Part shown: one piece after another, positions 52,672 to 61,949 of the stretch | Layout: the number at the start of each line of letters is the position of its first letter | Position numbering within the stretch: position 1 is the stretch's first letter | Notes under the pieces: generated by a model | The model's database searches: none | What the model saw: only the letters and a program-made list of their open reading frames with translations | Told to the model about the DNA's origin: nothing | Translations under genes and position numbers: made by a program | Assembly (NCBI GenBank): GCA_017404985.1 | Contig: JAFRBK010000014.1 | Span: 35,685-99,684 of the forward strand | Source: Clostridia bacterium | GTDB lineage: Bacteria; Bacillota; Clostridia; Christensenellales; Aristaeellaceae | Direction of reading: 5' to 3' | DNA: 64,000 bases

Positions 52672-53700
52672 ATGCCATTTTGGGCCCCGGATATCGGAAT
52701 TGATCTCGGAACGGACAACACCTGCCTCTATGTCCGCGGCAGGGGAATTGTGATCTCAGAGCCGACGCTGGTTGTCCTGGACCGGGAAAACAAGCAGACG
52801 GTCCGCGCCGTCGGGGACGAAGCCCGTTTTCTGTACGGCCGTTCCCCGGACCATCTTTTGACGGTTTCCCCGATTAAAAACGGCCAGGTTGCGGATTTTG
52901 ACATGGCGGAACTGATGCTGCGCTATTTTATCCGCAAAGCCGTCGGCGTTTCCTATCTCGGCAAGCCCCGGGTCGTGGTTTCCGTTCCGTGCAATCTGGA
53001 TGACGTGAACCGCAAAGCGTTGACGGAAGCCGTCCGCTATGCCGGCGGAAAGCATGTTTTCCTGATTGAAAAGCCCTTTGCCTCCGCCATCGGCACCGGC
53101 CTGCCGGTGTATGACCCGATCGGCAACCTGGTGGTGGATATCGGCGCCGGAACCACGGATATCGCTGTCATTTCCCTCGGGGGAATCGTGGTTTCCCAGA
53201 GCATTCAGGTCGGCGGAAATAAATTTGATGAAGCGATTATTGATTATCTGCGCCGGGAATGCAGCATTCTCGTCGGCCAGCAGACGGCGGAAAGCATCAA
53301 GAAGGATCTGGCCACGGCGTTGCCGCTGGAAGAATCCCGCTCCATTCTCGTCCGCGGAATCAACCAGCTGAACACCTCCGCCTCCACGGTCCAGTTCACC
53401 TCGGCCCAGGCATATCAGGCCGTCAAAAGCCCCTGCGCCGCGATCGTCAAGGCCATCCGCTGGGTGCTGGAGCGGACGCCCCCGGAGCTTTCCGCGGATA
53501 TCATGCGGGGCGGAATTCACCTTACGGGCGATGGTGCAAGGCTTTTCGCGCTGGATCGTTATATTTCTGAAAGCCTTGGCATACCGGTGCTGCTGGCCAG
53601 GGATCCCGGGGATTGCTGCATCCTCGGAATCGGGTATCTGACGGAAAATATGCAGCTGGTCTCCCTGCAGGAGAAAAAAGAGCCGGTGAAGAAGCAGTAA
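52672..53700 (+). CDS. mreB: Rod-shape actin homologue MreB
   Basis: A 342-residue actin-like ATPase that forms membrane-bound filaments guiding side-wall synthesis. Phosphate-1 is IGIDLGTDNTCLYVRG (the usual family form is GTANT), phosphate-2 is LVVDIGAGTTDIAVISLGG, and the adenosine motif is GIHLTGDGARLFALD rather than the common GGGALL pattern. KEPVKKQ ends the protein. The diverged adenosine and phosphate-1 motifs hint at an Mbl or MreBH paralogue, but it is the only copy in the window and stands directly before mreC and mreD. Confidence 0.93.
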   Translation: MPFWAPDIGIDLGTDNTCLYVRGRGIVISEPTLVVLDRENKQTVRAVGDEARFLYGRSPDHLLTVSPIKNGQVADFDMAELMLRYFIRKAVGVSYLGKPRVVVSVPCNLDDVNRKALTEAVRYAGGKHVFLIEKPFASAIGTGLPVYDPIGNLVVDIGAGTTDIAVISLGGIVVSQSIQVGGNKFDEAIIDYLRRECSILVGQQTAESIKKDLATALPLEESRSILVRGINQLNTSASTVQFTSAQAYQAVKSPCAAIVKAIRWVLERTPPELSADIMRGGIHLTGDGARLFALDRYISESLGIPVLLARDPGDCCILGIGYLTENMQLVSLQEKKEPVKKQ

Positions 53701-53797
53701 TGCTCTCCCGGCCGCCCTGACGAATCATATTCCGGAAAGAAGTACAGATTAAGAAGGATCGATTAAGAAGCACTGCCAGGAAGGAGGTGACCACACT

Positions 53798-55372
53798 GTG
53801 CCGAGGCTGAGAATCACGAAGCGCCGTTCGGAAGACCAGCGCCCCGTTGTCTCCGATGATTTTATTTATGATGATCCCGGGCTTCCGGTTTCCCCGGATC
53901 CGGTTTCGGATACTCCTGAAGAGGCGATCCGCAAGCTGCGGGGAAGTACCCCCGTGTCGGATGAGCCTGCTTCGGATGCGCCCGCATCGGATGCGTCTTC
54001 TTCGGATGCATCTGTTTCGGATGCAGTGGACGATTCCCCTTCCGGCGAATCGGACGCCTCTCCTTCCGCGTCCTCCAAAGTCTATTCCTCCGGCATCATG
54101 CTGGATGACAACCTCCAGGCGGTGCAGCCGGAAGGCGGCAAAAAACGCCATTCCGGTTCGGGAAAGCTGCACCGGATCGTCCGGATCCTGGTGATCGTCG
54201 TGGTCACCGTGGTGCTGCTCGGCTCTGTCGGCGCTTATGTGTTTCACCGCATTCTTCCCGGCGTGCCCGGCCTGGACGCCCCCGAAAACGCAATCAGCGT
54301 CATCGTCACCCCGATCCAGACCTTCTTTTCGAATATCTCGGAAACCGTCTTCGGTTATTTCCGCACCCTGAAGCTGCGGGCGAATATTGAGGCGGAATAT
54401 AATGCCCTTCGTGCGGAAAATGAGCAGCTGGTCTATAAGGCGATGCTGGCCGATGAGCTGCAGCACACCCTCTCCCAGTATGAAGACCTTTCGGATGAAA
54501 TCGCGGCGAATGCCAATATGAAGCCGATTGTCTGCACGGTCATCGGCAAATCGGATACGAATTACTATTCCACCCTGACCATCAACAAGGGCCTGAACGA
54601 CGGCATTGAGGATTACATGGCCGTCACCATTTCCGGCGCCCTGGTCGGATATACGGAAAATGTCCAGGCAACCAAGGCCACGGTCCGGGCCATTATTGAC
54701 TCCGATGCCTCCATTGCCGCGCTGATCCAGTCCTCCCGCGACCAGGGCACGGTGCGCGGAACCCTCGGGATCGACGGCACCCCGCTTTGCCGCATGTATT
54801 ATCTGCCGGATGACAACCTTCCCCGCCCGGGGGACCTGGTGGTCACCTCCGGCGTCGGCATGTCCTTCCCCAAGGGCATTCCGATCGGCGTCGTCCGGGA
54901 AAGCACCCGCGGCATGGAAGCCAACAAGCAGTATATCGTCCTGGAACCCCAGGTGGACTTTCAGCATCTGGAGTACGTCATCGTCCTGCGGTATAAGCCC
55001 GAGCCCATCGCTGTCGAAGGCCGGGAAAACCGCCGTACCAGCGTCGAGCTTGTGCCGCTGGAAAGCGCCCGCCCCTCCCCCGTGATTCCGGAAATCGCCG
55101 CCAGCCTGATGGAGGCGGCGGAAACGGCTGAACCGGGTGCCGTGGAGGATACCACGCCGACCCCGTCGCCGGAGCCGACGGAAACCTGGACGCCGGAGCC
55201 GTCTCCCACGCCCTCGCCCGAACCGACCCCCTATGTCACGCCGCTGGAATACCAGATTGTTTCCTTCCGCGGCGAACCGACGCCGACCCCGACGCCCACC
55301 GCGGAGCCGACCGCGACGCCTTATCTGACGCCGGATCCGGACGCCATGACCTTTGAGGAGGATGAAGAATGA
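53798..55372 (+). CDS. mreC: Rod-shape protein MreC with long low-complexity ends
   Basis: A 524-residue MreC; usual length is 270-340. Cytoplasmic residues 1-125 include a Ser-Asp repeat (residues 52-77). There is a membrane helix at about 127-150, a coiled coil (195-235), and the conserved beta-barrel core (about 240-415, with CTVIGKSDTNYYSTLTINKG and GDLVVTSGVGMSFPKGIPIG). The Pro/Thr/Glu-rich tail (about 440-515) consists of TPSPEPT-like units. The tail faces the cell wall. The start is GTG at 53798 with GGAGG upstream. It overlaps mreD by 4 bases. Confidence 0.94.
   Translation: MPRLRITKRRSEDQRPVVSDDFIYDDPGLPVSPDPVSDTPEEAIRKLRGSTPVSDEPASDAPASDASSSDASVSDAVDDSPSGESDASPSASSKVYSSGIMLDDNLQAVQPEGGKKRHSGSGKLHRIVRILVIVVVTVVLLGSVGAYVFHRILPGVPGLDAPENAISVIVTPIQTFFSNISETVFGYFRTLKLRANIEAEYNALRAENEQLVYKAMLADELQHTLSQYEDLSDEIAANANMKPIVCTVIGKSDTNYYSTLTINKGLNDGIEDYMAVTISGALVGYTENVQATKATVRAIIDSDASIAALIQSSRDQGTVRGTLGIDGTPLCRMYYLPDDNLPRPGDLVVTSGVGMSFPKGIPIGVVRESTRGMEANKQYIVLEPQVDFQHLEYVIVLRYKPEPIAVEGRENRRTSVELVPLESARPSPVIPEIAASLMEAAETAEPGAVEDTTPTPSPEPTETWTPEPSPTPSPEPTPYVTPLEYQIVSFRGEPTPTPTPTAEPTATPYLTPDPDAMTFEEDEE
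53951..54028 (+). repeat. Short tandem repeat inside mreC encoding Ser-Asp units
   Basis: About five imperfect copies of a 15-base unit, TCGGATGCN-type, code for SDxPA/SDASx. The unit is a multiple of three, so copy-number change would keep the frame. Confidence 0.6.
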
Positions 55373-55983
55373 CAGCGTTGTCCTCCCGGCTCCTCCATGC
55401 CTCTTCCTTCCGGAAATACGCGGTTTATGTGCTGATCGCCGCCTTCGGATATCTGGGACAGGTCTGTGTCATGCCGTATATCAAGATTTTTGATGTCACC
55501 CCGAACCTGCTCTTCGCCCTGATCGGTATCGTCACGGTGGCTTACGGCAAGCTCAGAACCTTCTGGCTCGGCCTGTTGTATGGCCTCCTGATGGAAATCA
55601 TGGTTCCTTCCGTCCCGATTCTGAATCTGGCCACCTATTCCCTGTCCGCGCTGTTCTGTTCCTTCGCCTTCTCGGATAAGCCGCTGAAAACGCTGGAATA
55701 CGAAAGGGCAACCAGGAACGAGCGCAAGGAGCTTCAGCCCTGGCTCCGTACCCTGCTCTGTACCCTGCTGAATGTGCTGATTTATGAAGTGATCCATATC
55801 ACGTATATTTATCTGGACGGTTTTTCCATCACCTTTACCCATATTCTTCGCGGTCTGGCGGATATCGTCCTGACCGGTGTCCTGTGCCTGGGTCTCATGT
55901 TTCCGATTCGCCGGGCCATCTTCGGCCCGAAATCCAGGGCCCGGCGCCTGCAGAGTGCCCCGGTGGTGTTTACCAGAAATTGA
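55369..55983 (+). CDS. mreD: Rod-shape protein MreD
   Basis: A 204-residue integral membrane protein with five or six helices (about 20-38, 45-62, 68-92, 125-147, 157-178). The family pattern is visible as YIKIFDVTPNLLFALIGIVT and LGLLYGLLMEIMV. It belongs to the MreBCD elongation complex. It overlaps the end of mreC by 4 bases and precedes the transpeptidase gene by 47 bases. Confidence 0.92.
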   Translation: MTALSSRLLHASSFRKYAVYVLIAAFGYLGQVCVMPYIKIFDVTPNLLFALIGIVTVAYGKLRTFWLGLLYGLLMEIMVPSVPILNLATYSLSALFCSFAFSDKPLKTLEYERATRNERKELQPWLRTLLCTLLNVLIYEVIHITYIYLDGFSITFTHILRGLADIVLTGVLCLGLMFPIRRAIFGPKSRARRLQSAPVVFTRN

Positions 55984-56030
55984 TTTCCTTTGGTTTTTTC
56001 CGTAATAGCTGATGAAAGGAGGCAACCCCG

Positions 56031-58535
56031 ATGGAACGGTCGGAAAAGAAAAAGAAAAGCGGTGAGTTCTGGCGCTATTTCGCGTTTGTTTTTGTGCTCT
56101 TCGGCATCTTTGTCTGGCTCACTTCCGGCCTCGTGAATCTGCAGCTGAATCAGTCGGAGGAAATGAGCGAAAAGGCCGAAAGCACCAAAACCAAATCCAT
56201 CGCCCTCCGCGGCAAGCGCGGCAATATCACCACGGCCGACTCCGTCGTCATGGCGGAGGACGAACTGATTTATAATGTCACCTTCCAGAAGGACGCCTCC
56301 GCCAATTCCAAGGCGCTCTATCAGGCCTATACCGCCTCGATCATTGACACGGTCGGCATTATCGAAAAAAACGGGGGCAAAATGGCCCTGTCCTTCGTCA
56401 TCGAGCGGGATCCGGAAACCGGCAATTGGGTCTTCAATTTCGGTTCCGGCGTTTCGGAAAGCGTTCTCGAAACCCGGGAGCGCCAGTGGCGGTCCAATAA
56501 CTATCTGACCAACATGACCCGTTACGGAACGGCGCAGCAGTGCATTGACCGCCTGAAGGACCGGTACCAGATCACGGAGGATATTTCCGAAGAGATGATG
56601 CTGAAGATCATGGCAATCTATTCGGAAATGCAGATGAACATCTTCAATTCCCAGCCGATCGTCATTGCGAAGGATGTCCGCTATGAAACGGTCATTGAGA
56701 TTGAAACCCGTTCCATGACGCTGCCGGGCATGAGCATTGAAATCGGCACCAAGCGGGTGTACCCCCGGTCGACCCTCGCCTCACAGATTATCGGCTATAC
56801 CGGCGCCATTCCGACCCGGGCCATGTGGCTGCAGCTGGAGGCAAAGGGCTATTCCTATAATGATACCATCGGCCGCGACGGCATTGAGTCCTCGATGGAG
56901 GACTGGCTGACCCAGAACTCTTCCCTGCGCAAAGGCGAAAGGGTCGTGGAACGGGACCAGATGTCCCGCGTCGTCCGCGAGCTGTCCTATACCGAGCCGC
57001 AGGACGGGAACAATGTCAAGCTGACCCTGAATGCTTCCTACCAGCAGGTGGCGGAGCGCTGCATCGCCGCCAACGTGGCGTCCACCCGGGACCTGCAGGA
57101 AAAGAACCTGGCCTCCGCCTCCTGGCAGGAAGCCAATAAAAGCGATATCCATAACCGGGACTGGGTCAAATATCCCCTGGCCCTGGCGGAGCACGGCGTG
57201 CTGATCGTGCTGGATATGCAGTGCCGCGTGCTGGCCATGGCCAATTATCCGACCTATGACCTGAATGCCCTGGTCGCCGGCGGCAAGGAAGCGATGGCGA
57301 TTCTGGGCGATTCGCGGAATCTCCTGCTGAATTACGGCATTCATGCCCGGGGAACCCCCGGTTCCATCTTCAAGATGGTCACCGGCATGGGCGCGCTCTC
57401 CAGCGGCGTCCTCTCCCCGACGGAGCGGATTTCGGACCAGGGATATTTCACCAAGTACAACGCGGATATCACCACGGCGCCCAAGTGCTGGATCAACAAG
57501 AATTATATTTATGAGCACGCGAACCAGACGATCGTGGACGGCCTGACCCATTCCTGTAATTATTTCTTCTATGAGCTGTCCGACCGCCTCGGGGAGGAAC
57601 GGCTGTATCGGTATTCCTCCCTGTTCGGCCTCACCTCGAAAACAGGCATCGACCTGCCCGGCGAAGTCCGGTCCGTGGTCGGCTCCCAGAATACGCTGTA
57701 CGATCCCTCCAAGCCGATGAACGAAGCGAACCAGGACACGTCCCTGCCGATCATCGTTTTTAACCAGATTAAAAAGCACCTCAGGAACTGCGGTTCCTCC
57801 CGGAATATCAATTATGATGATGAGCGCCTTTCTGTCTGTGCCAAGCGGCTGATGGACATGGCGGTAAATTATAATGAGTCCGACTGGCTGGAAAACATGC
57901 GCACGATCCTGATGGAGGAACTGAATATGACCAAGGAAATGGTCTATCTCCAGTCGGTCATCGGCGATACCTACAATTATATGAACGATATCAAGTGGGG
58001 CGGCGGCCAGACGATTCTGACCGGTATCGGCCAGTCGGTCACCGTGCTGACGCCGATCGCGGTCGCCCGGTATGTCTGCACCGTGGCGAACGGCGGCTAC
58101 CTTTATAATGTTTCCCTGATTGATTCGATCACCTCGCCGGACGGCGAAATTCTCTCCCAGCGGGAGCCGACCCTGATCCATCGCCTGGAGAAAGCGGATG
58201 AATACCTGCCCCTGATCCAGGAAGGGATGAAGGGCGTGGTTGACGAATCCGGTACCGCGAAAAAGTATTTCCGGTCCTTTGCCTATCGTGAACAGATCGC
58301 CGCGAAAACCGGAACCGCCCAGGTTACCTCGATTGACCTGGAAAACAACTCCTGGTTCGTCTGCTTCGCGCCCTATGAGAATCCGGAAATCGCCGTGGTC
58401 TGCTTCATCCCGAACGGGTATTCCGGTTCCGAGGCGTCCAAGGCGCCCCGGGACTTTATCCAGTGGTATATGGAGCAGAAGGAACTCCGCAATGTGGATA
58501 TCAAGCTGCCTTCGGGCAATTCGCTCGCACCCTGA
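56031..58535 (+). CDS. mrdA: Penicillin-binding protein 2, elongasome transpeptidase
   Basis: An 834-residue class B PBP. A single membrane helix lies at about 13-36, a pedestal domain with RGKRGNITTADSVVMAEDEL follows, and the transpeptidase domain holds S445-x-x-K448 (GSIFK), S508-C-N510 and K759-T-G761. It cross-links peptidoglycan during side-wall growth with RodA. It is longer than usual (about 600-700). The extra length is in the pedestal and in an insert between SCN and KTG (about 570-650, with SSRNINYDDERLSVCAKRLM). It is preceded by a GGAGG site. Confidence 0.94.
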   Translation: MERSEKKKKSGEFWRYFAFVFVLFGIFVWLTSGLVNLQLNQSEEMSEKAESTKTKSIALRGKRGNITTADSVVMAEDELIYNVTFQKDASANSKALYQAYTASIIDTVGIIEKNGGKMALSFVIERDPETGNWVFNFGSGVSESVLETRERQWRSNNYLTNMTRYGTAQQCIDRLKDRYQITEDISEEMMLKIMAIYSEMQMNIFNSQPIVIAKDVRYETVIEIETRSMTLPGMSIEIGTKRVYPRSTLASQIIGYTGAIPTRAMWLQLEAKGYSYNDTIGRDGIESSMEDWLTQNSSLRKGERVVERDQMSRVVRELSYTEPQDGNNVKLTLNASYQQVAERCIAANVASTRDLQEKNLASASWQEANKSDIHNRDWVKYPLALAEHGVLIVLDMQCRVLAMANYPTYDLNALVAGGKEAMAILGDSRNLLLNYGIHARGTPGSIFKMVTGMGALSSGVLSPTERISDQGYFTKYNADITTAPKCWINKNYIYEHANQTIVDGLTHSCNYFFYELSDRLGEERLYRYSSLFGLTSKTGIDLPGEVRSVVGSQNTLYDPSKPMNEANQDTSLPIIVFNQIKKHLRNCGSSRNINYDDERLSVCAKRLMDMAVNYNESDWLENMRTILMEELNMTKEMVYLQSVIGDTYNYMNDIKWGGGQTILTGIGQSVTVLTPIAVARYVCTVANGGYLYNVSLIDSITSPDGEILSQREPTLIHRLEKADEYLPLIQEGMKGVVDESGTAKKYFRSFAYREQIAAKTGTAQVTSIDLENNSWFVCFAPYENPEIAVVCFIPNGYSGSEASKAPRDFIQWYMEQKELRNVDIKLPSGNSLAP

Positions 58536-58555
58536 CGGAAGGAGGATGGTTATTG

Positions 58556-59374
58556 ATGGCTCAGGTCATTTCAGTCGTGTCCGGCAAGGGCGGTGTCGGA
58601 AAATCAACCTTTGTTGCCAATCTCGGCAAAGCGCTGGCGGACAGCGGCCGTTCCGTCGTCGTGATTGATACGGATATCGGGCTTCGTTCCCAGGATTTCC
58701 TCCTCTCGCTGGAAAACCAGGTCTTCTTTGATCTGATTGATGTCACATCCGGCAATTGTGAGCTGTCCGAAGCGATTCTGCCCGTGTCCTCGGTACCGAA
58801 CCTGTTCCTGGTGCCGGCCGCACAGTTTTCCCGGGTTCGCGCCCTGGAACCGAAAAAGCTTCGGAAAATGCTCCGGGAGCTGAAGGAACGCTATGATTTT
58901 GTCCTGATTGACTGCCCCGCCGGCATTGAGCGCGGCTTCCGCAATGTGCTCGCTTCCGGTTCTGACAGTTTCGTCCTCATGGTCACCCCGGATGACCTTT
59001 GCGTCCGGGATGCCGAAAGAACGCTGCAGATCATGGATGCGAAAAAGGTGGAACGCCCGCAGCTCGTGGTCAACCGGCTGAATCCGGTCCTGATCGCCGA
59101 GGGGGAAATGGTTCCCGCCCGATCCGTCGCTTCCGTGCTGGATTGTCAGCTGCTCGGGGAAATCCCGGAGGACCCTGTCGTTTACCGTTCCATGCTGCAC
59201 CATACTCTCTTCACCGGATACCGCTGCGAGGCCCGGGATGCCGTTTATCGGATTGCGCACCGCATTCAGGGGGAAAGTGTGCCCTTCCCCGGGTACGGGT
59301 TAGGCAAACGTTCCTTCTGGTCCCGCCTGTTCCGCCCTCATCTGAAGGAGGTGGAGCCTCTTGACAATCACTGA
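58556..59374 (+). CDS. minD: Septum-site determining ATPase MinD
   Basis: A 272-residue deviant Walker ATPase. The start is the ATG at 58556 with GGAGG 10 bases upstream; the longer open frame belongs to pbp2. Motifs are VISVVSGKGGVGKSTFVANL, VVIDTDIGLRSQDFLLSL, and LIDCPAGIERGF. The C-terminal amphipathic helix for membrane binding is GLGKRSFWSRLFRPHLKE. It lies between pbp2 and rodA and overlaps rodA by 14 bases. No minC or minE is found beside it. Confidence 0.93.
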   Translation: MAQVISVVSGKGGVGKSTFVANLGKALADSGRSVVVIDTDIGLRSQDFLLSLENQVFFDLIDVTSGNCELSEAILPVSSVPNLFLVPAAQFSRVRALEPKKLRKMLRELKERYDFVLIDCPAGIERGFRNVLASGSDSFVLMVTPDDLCVRDAERTLQIMDAKKVERPQLVVNRLNPVLIAEGEMVPARSVASVLDCQLLGEIPEDPVVYRSMLHHTLFTGYRCEARDAVYRIAHRIQGESVPFPGYGLGKRSFWSRLFRPHLKEVEPLDNH

Positions 59375-60581
59375 GAACCGCCATTCCCGGGCCCATACGG
59401 ATATTGTGCTGATCGCCCTCGTCTTTGCCATGTCGCTTTTCGGCATCGTCGCGGTCTGTGTCGCCACCTATTCTCCGGATTCGACCTCGGACACCTCCTT
59501 CCTGAACCATATTTTCGAATCCTCCTATGCGGTCCGCCAGGCGCTTTTCCTCCTGGTCGCCCCGCTGGTTATCGGTGTTCTGATGGCCATTCCGCTGGAC
59601 TTTCTCCGCCGGCGGGCTGAGTTGATTTACTGGAGTTCCTTCATCCTCCTCGCGGTCGTGACGATTTTCAACAGGGCCCAGGGCGTGAAGGCCTGGCTGG
59701 ATATCATCTGGGGCTACACGATTCAGCCTTCTGAGTTCGCCAAGCTGTCCATGATTCTGATGCTGGCGAAGGAATTTGCGAAATCCGACCGGCCCATGTC
59801 CACGCCGCGAACCTTTATCCGGGTTTTTCTGATTGTCATGGTCCCCGGCGTCGTCATTCTGCTTCAGGGTGAAACCGGATCCCTTCTGGTGATTGTTTTC
59901 ATGTTTGCGATCATGATGTATTTTGCCAATGTTTCCCTGAAGACGCTGGGCGTGCTGGCGGCCATCGCTATTCTCGGGATTCTGGCCCTCTACGGAATCA
60001 TGGTGGCCACCGGCTCCACGGACTATCGCCTGGCCCGGATTGCCGGCTGGCTGAACCCGGACCTGTATTCGACCTCCGACGCCTATCAGCAGACCCAGTC
60101 CAAAATGGTCATCGGTTCCGGCGGCCTGTCCGGCATCGGCATGTTTGTCGACGGGTCCATGGCCCAGCTGAACTATGTGCCCGCGGACTGGACCGATTTC
60201 ATTTATTCCACGATTGGCGAAACCTGGGGCTTTATCGGCTGTATTTCCGTTTTGATCGGATATGTTCTGATTCTGCTTCGAATGATGTATCTGGCCTGGT
60301 TCACCCGGGATAAGTTCGGCCGGATGATTATTATCGGCGTCATGGGCATGCTTCTCTTCCATGTGCTGGAAAATGTGGCCATGACCCTGGGCCTGATGCC
60401 GATCACGGGCATTCCCCTGCCCTTCCTGTCCTATGGCGGCTCCAATATGATGACCAACATGGGCGGCGTCGGCCTGGTCCTGAATGTCACCCGCAACCGG
60501 TCCATCTCGATCCCCATCAACACACCCCAGACCATGTTCAACCCCTACCGCATCCATAAGCGCTTCAAGACGAAAGGATAA
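59361..60581 (+). CDS. rodA: SEDS glycosyltransferase RodA
   Basis: A 406-residue SEDS-family protein with about ten membrane helices that polymerises peptidoglycan strands with PBP2. Landmarks are WLDIIWGYTIQPSEFAKLSMI, LLQGETGSLLVIV and GIPLPFLSYGGSNMMTNMGG. The start is TTG at 59361 with GGAGG 9 bases upstream, lying inside the end of minD. It is followed 4 bases later by the hydrolase gene. Confidence 0.95.
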   Translation: MTITENRHSRAHTDIVLIALVFAMSLFGIVAVCVATYSPDSTSDTSFLNHIFESSYAVRQALFLLVAPLVIGVLMAIPLDFLRRRAELIYWSSFILLAVVTIFNRAQGVKAWLDIIWGYTIQPSEFAKLSMILMLAKEFAKSDRPMSTPRTFIRVFLIVMVPGVVILLQGETGSLLVIVFMFAIMMYFANVSLKTLGVLAAIAILGILALYGIMVATGSTDYRLARIAGWLNPDLYSTSDAYQQTQSKMVIGSGGLSGIGMFVDGSMAQLNYVPADWTDFIYSTIGETWGFIGCISVLIGYVLILLRMMYLAWFTRDKFGRMIIIGVMGMLLFHVLENVAMTLGLMPITGIPLPFLSYGGSNMMTNMGGVGLVLNVTRNRSISIPINTPQTMFNPYRIHKRFKTKG

Positions 60582-60585
60582 GGCC

Positions 60586-61596
60586 ATGAATATTTTCAAC
60601 GACGATTATCTGGTCCGGTCGGAAGACTATGCGAAAATCATGGACTCGGATGTTGTGCCCTGGCTGAAAGCCCGCGAGCACGTCCTCTCGGTTCCCGGCC
60701 TGTACGGGAATCCGCTTTATTGCGTCTCCTATGATGCAGAGGAGCCCCGCGGCACGGTCGTCATCGTTCATGGTTTCACCGAGAATGCCTTCAAGTTCTC
60801 CGAGCTGATCTTTTCACTGCTGCATGAGCATTTTTCCGTCGTCGCCTATGACCAGCGCGGCCACGGCAGGTCCTGGCGGGACCGGGGCATTCCGGATCCC
60901 TCGATGACCCATGTCGGCCGTTTTTCCGATTATGTGTCCGATCTGAAAATCATCTGCGCTCAGGTGCTGTCCGCCATGCCGAAGCCCTGGATGGTCTTTG
61001 CCCATTCCATGGGCGGGGCCGTCACCGTCTCCTTCCTGGAGCAGGACCAGGACTTTTTCTCCGGCGCCGTCCTCTGCGCCCCGATGATCGCCCCGAACCT
61101 GAAAGGCCTCCCCTCCGCGGCGGCGGCCGGCGTCTGCCGGGCCGAAATCCTGGCCCGCCAGGCCAAGCGCAGCCCCTTCTTTATGAAGCCCTATGCAGGC
61201 CACGAGGATTTTGATACCTCCTGCGCCACGGATCCCCGCCGCTTTGCCTGGTATGATAATGTCAAGTTTGCCCATCGGGAGTTCCAGAACAGCGTCCCCA
61301 CGAGCCGCTGGATTCTGGAATCGATTCATGTCACGAAGCAGCTGCTGGCCGACGGCGCCCCGGAAAAAATTTCCTGCCCTGTCCTGCTCTTCACGGCCGA
61401 TCAGGATTCCAGCGTGCTGCCCGGCCCCCAGAAGCAGTTTATTGACCGGGTCTCCCGCCATCAGCATGTTTTTGTCCCCGGCTCCCGCCATGAGATTTAC
61501 CGGTCGGAAAACGCCGTGCTCTTCCCCTGGTGGCATCGGATTCTCGCCTTCCTCCGGGATCCCGTTTCCGCCGTGAAAGCGGGTGATGGCCAGTGA
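60586..61596 (+). CDS. Alpha/beta hydrolase of the lysophospholipase/monoglyceride-lipase type
   Basis: A 336-residue serine hydrolase. The ATG at 60586 follows AAAGG; an upstream frame extension lies in rodA. The oxyanion loop is VIVHGFTENAFKFSELIF, the lid-side motif is YDQRGHGRSW, and the nucleophile Ser is in FAHSMGGAVTVSF (GxSxG-like with Ala first). The acid Asp is in LFTADQDSSVLPGP and the His in PGSRHEIYRSEN. No signal peptide is present. It cleaves an acyl ester, perhaps lysophospholipid. Its place directly after rodA, and the 4-base overlap with the next gene, link it to the shape operon. Confidence 0.9.
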   Translation: MNIFNDDYLVRSEDYAKIMDSDVVPWLKAREHVLSVPGLYGNPLYCVSYDAEEPRGTVVIVHGFTENAFKFSELIFSLLHEHFSVVAYDQRGHGRSWRDRGIPDPSMTHVGRFSDYVSDLKIICAQVLSAMPKPWMVFAHSMGGAVTVSFLEQDQDFFSGAVLCAPMIAPNLKGLPSAAAAGVCRAEILARQAKRSPFFMKPYAGHEDFDTSCATDPRRFAWYDNVKFAHREFQNSVPTSRWILESIHVTKQLLADGAPEKISCPVLLFTADQDSSVLPGPQKQFIDRVSRHQHVFVPGSRHEIYRSENAVLFPWWHRILAFLRDPVSAVKAGDGQ

Positions 61597-61949
61597 AAAG
61601 GAAATCCTCCGGTTTTGCGGCCCTCTTCGCGGTCGTGATGCTGGCCTTCGCGCTCTTTCTCGCCTGGTATGTTCCCTCGTCCGCCCGCCTCCGGTTTCGG
61701 GTGGAGGATCTGACGATCAGCCTGGATACCAGCCGCGGCCGGGAAAGAAAACAGCAGGCGGAATATGACCAGGTGGTCCTGGATATTCCGGCTACGAAGG
61801 AGCTCCTGGCGAAAAAACAGCCCCAGGCGGAAGCCGCGAAGGCCGAGGTGGATGCCCTGAAGGCGGAAAAGAAGCAGCTCCGGGAGCAGAAAAAAGCCCT
61901 GGAAGCCGCCCTGAACGAAACGAAGGAGGAGGCTGCCGCCAATGACTAA
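61593..61949 (+). CDS. Small membrane-anchored coiled-coil protein
   Basis: A 118-residue protein: a short basic start (MKRKSS), one membrane helix (about 7-27), then coiled coil to the end (residues 45-115, rich in Lys, Glu, Ala). The start is GTG at 61593 overlapping the hydrolase stop. The layout (short inside, one helix, outer coiled coil) is like FtsL/DivIC-class proteins, but no sequence match was recognised. It overlaps the next gene of the same design by 8 bases. Confidence 0.65.
   Translation: MKRKSSGFAALFAVVMLAFALFLAWYVPSSARLRFRVEDLTISLDTSRGRERKQQAEYDQVVLDIPATKELLAKKQPQAEAAKAEVDALKAEKKQLREQKKALEAALNETKEEAAAND

Noticed and set aside
59211-60599. A 462-codon minus-strand open frame
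   Set aside because: It is antisense to minD and rodA; the Gly, His, Gln and Asp-rich translation is typical of a GC-biased shadow frame.
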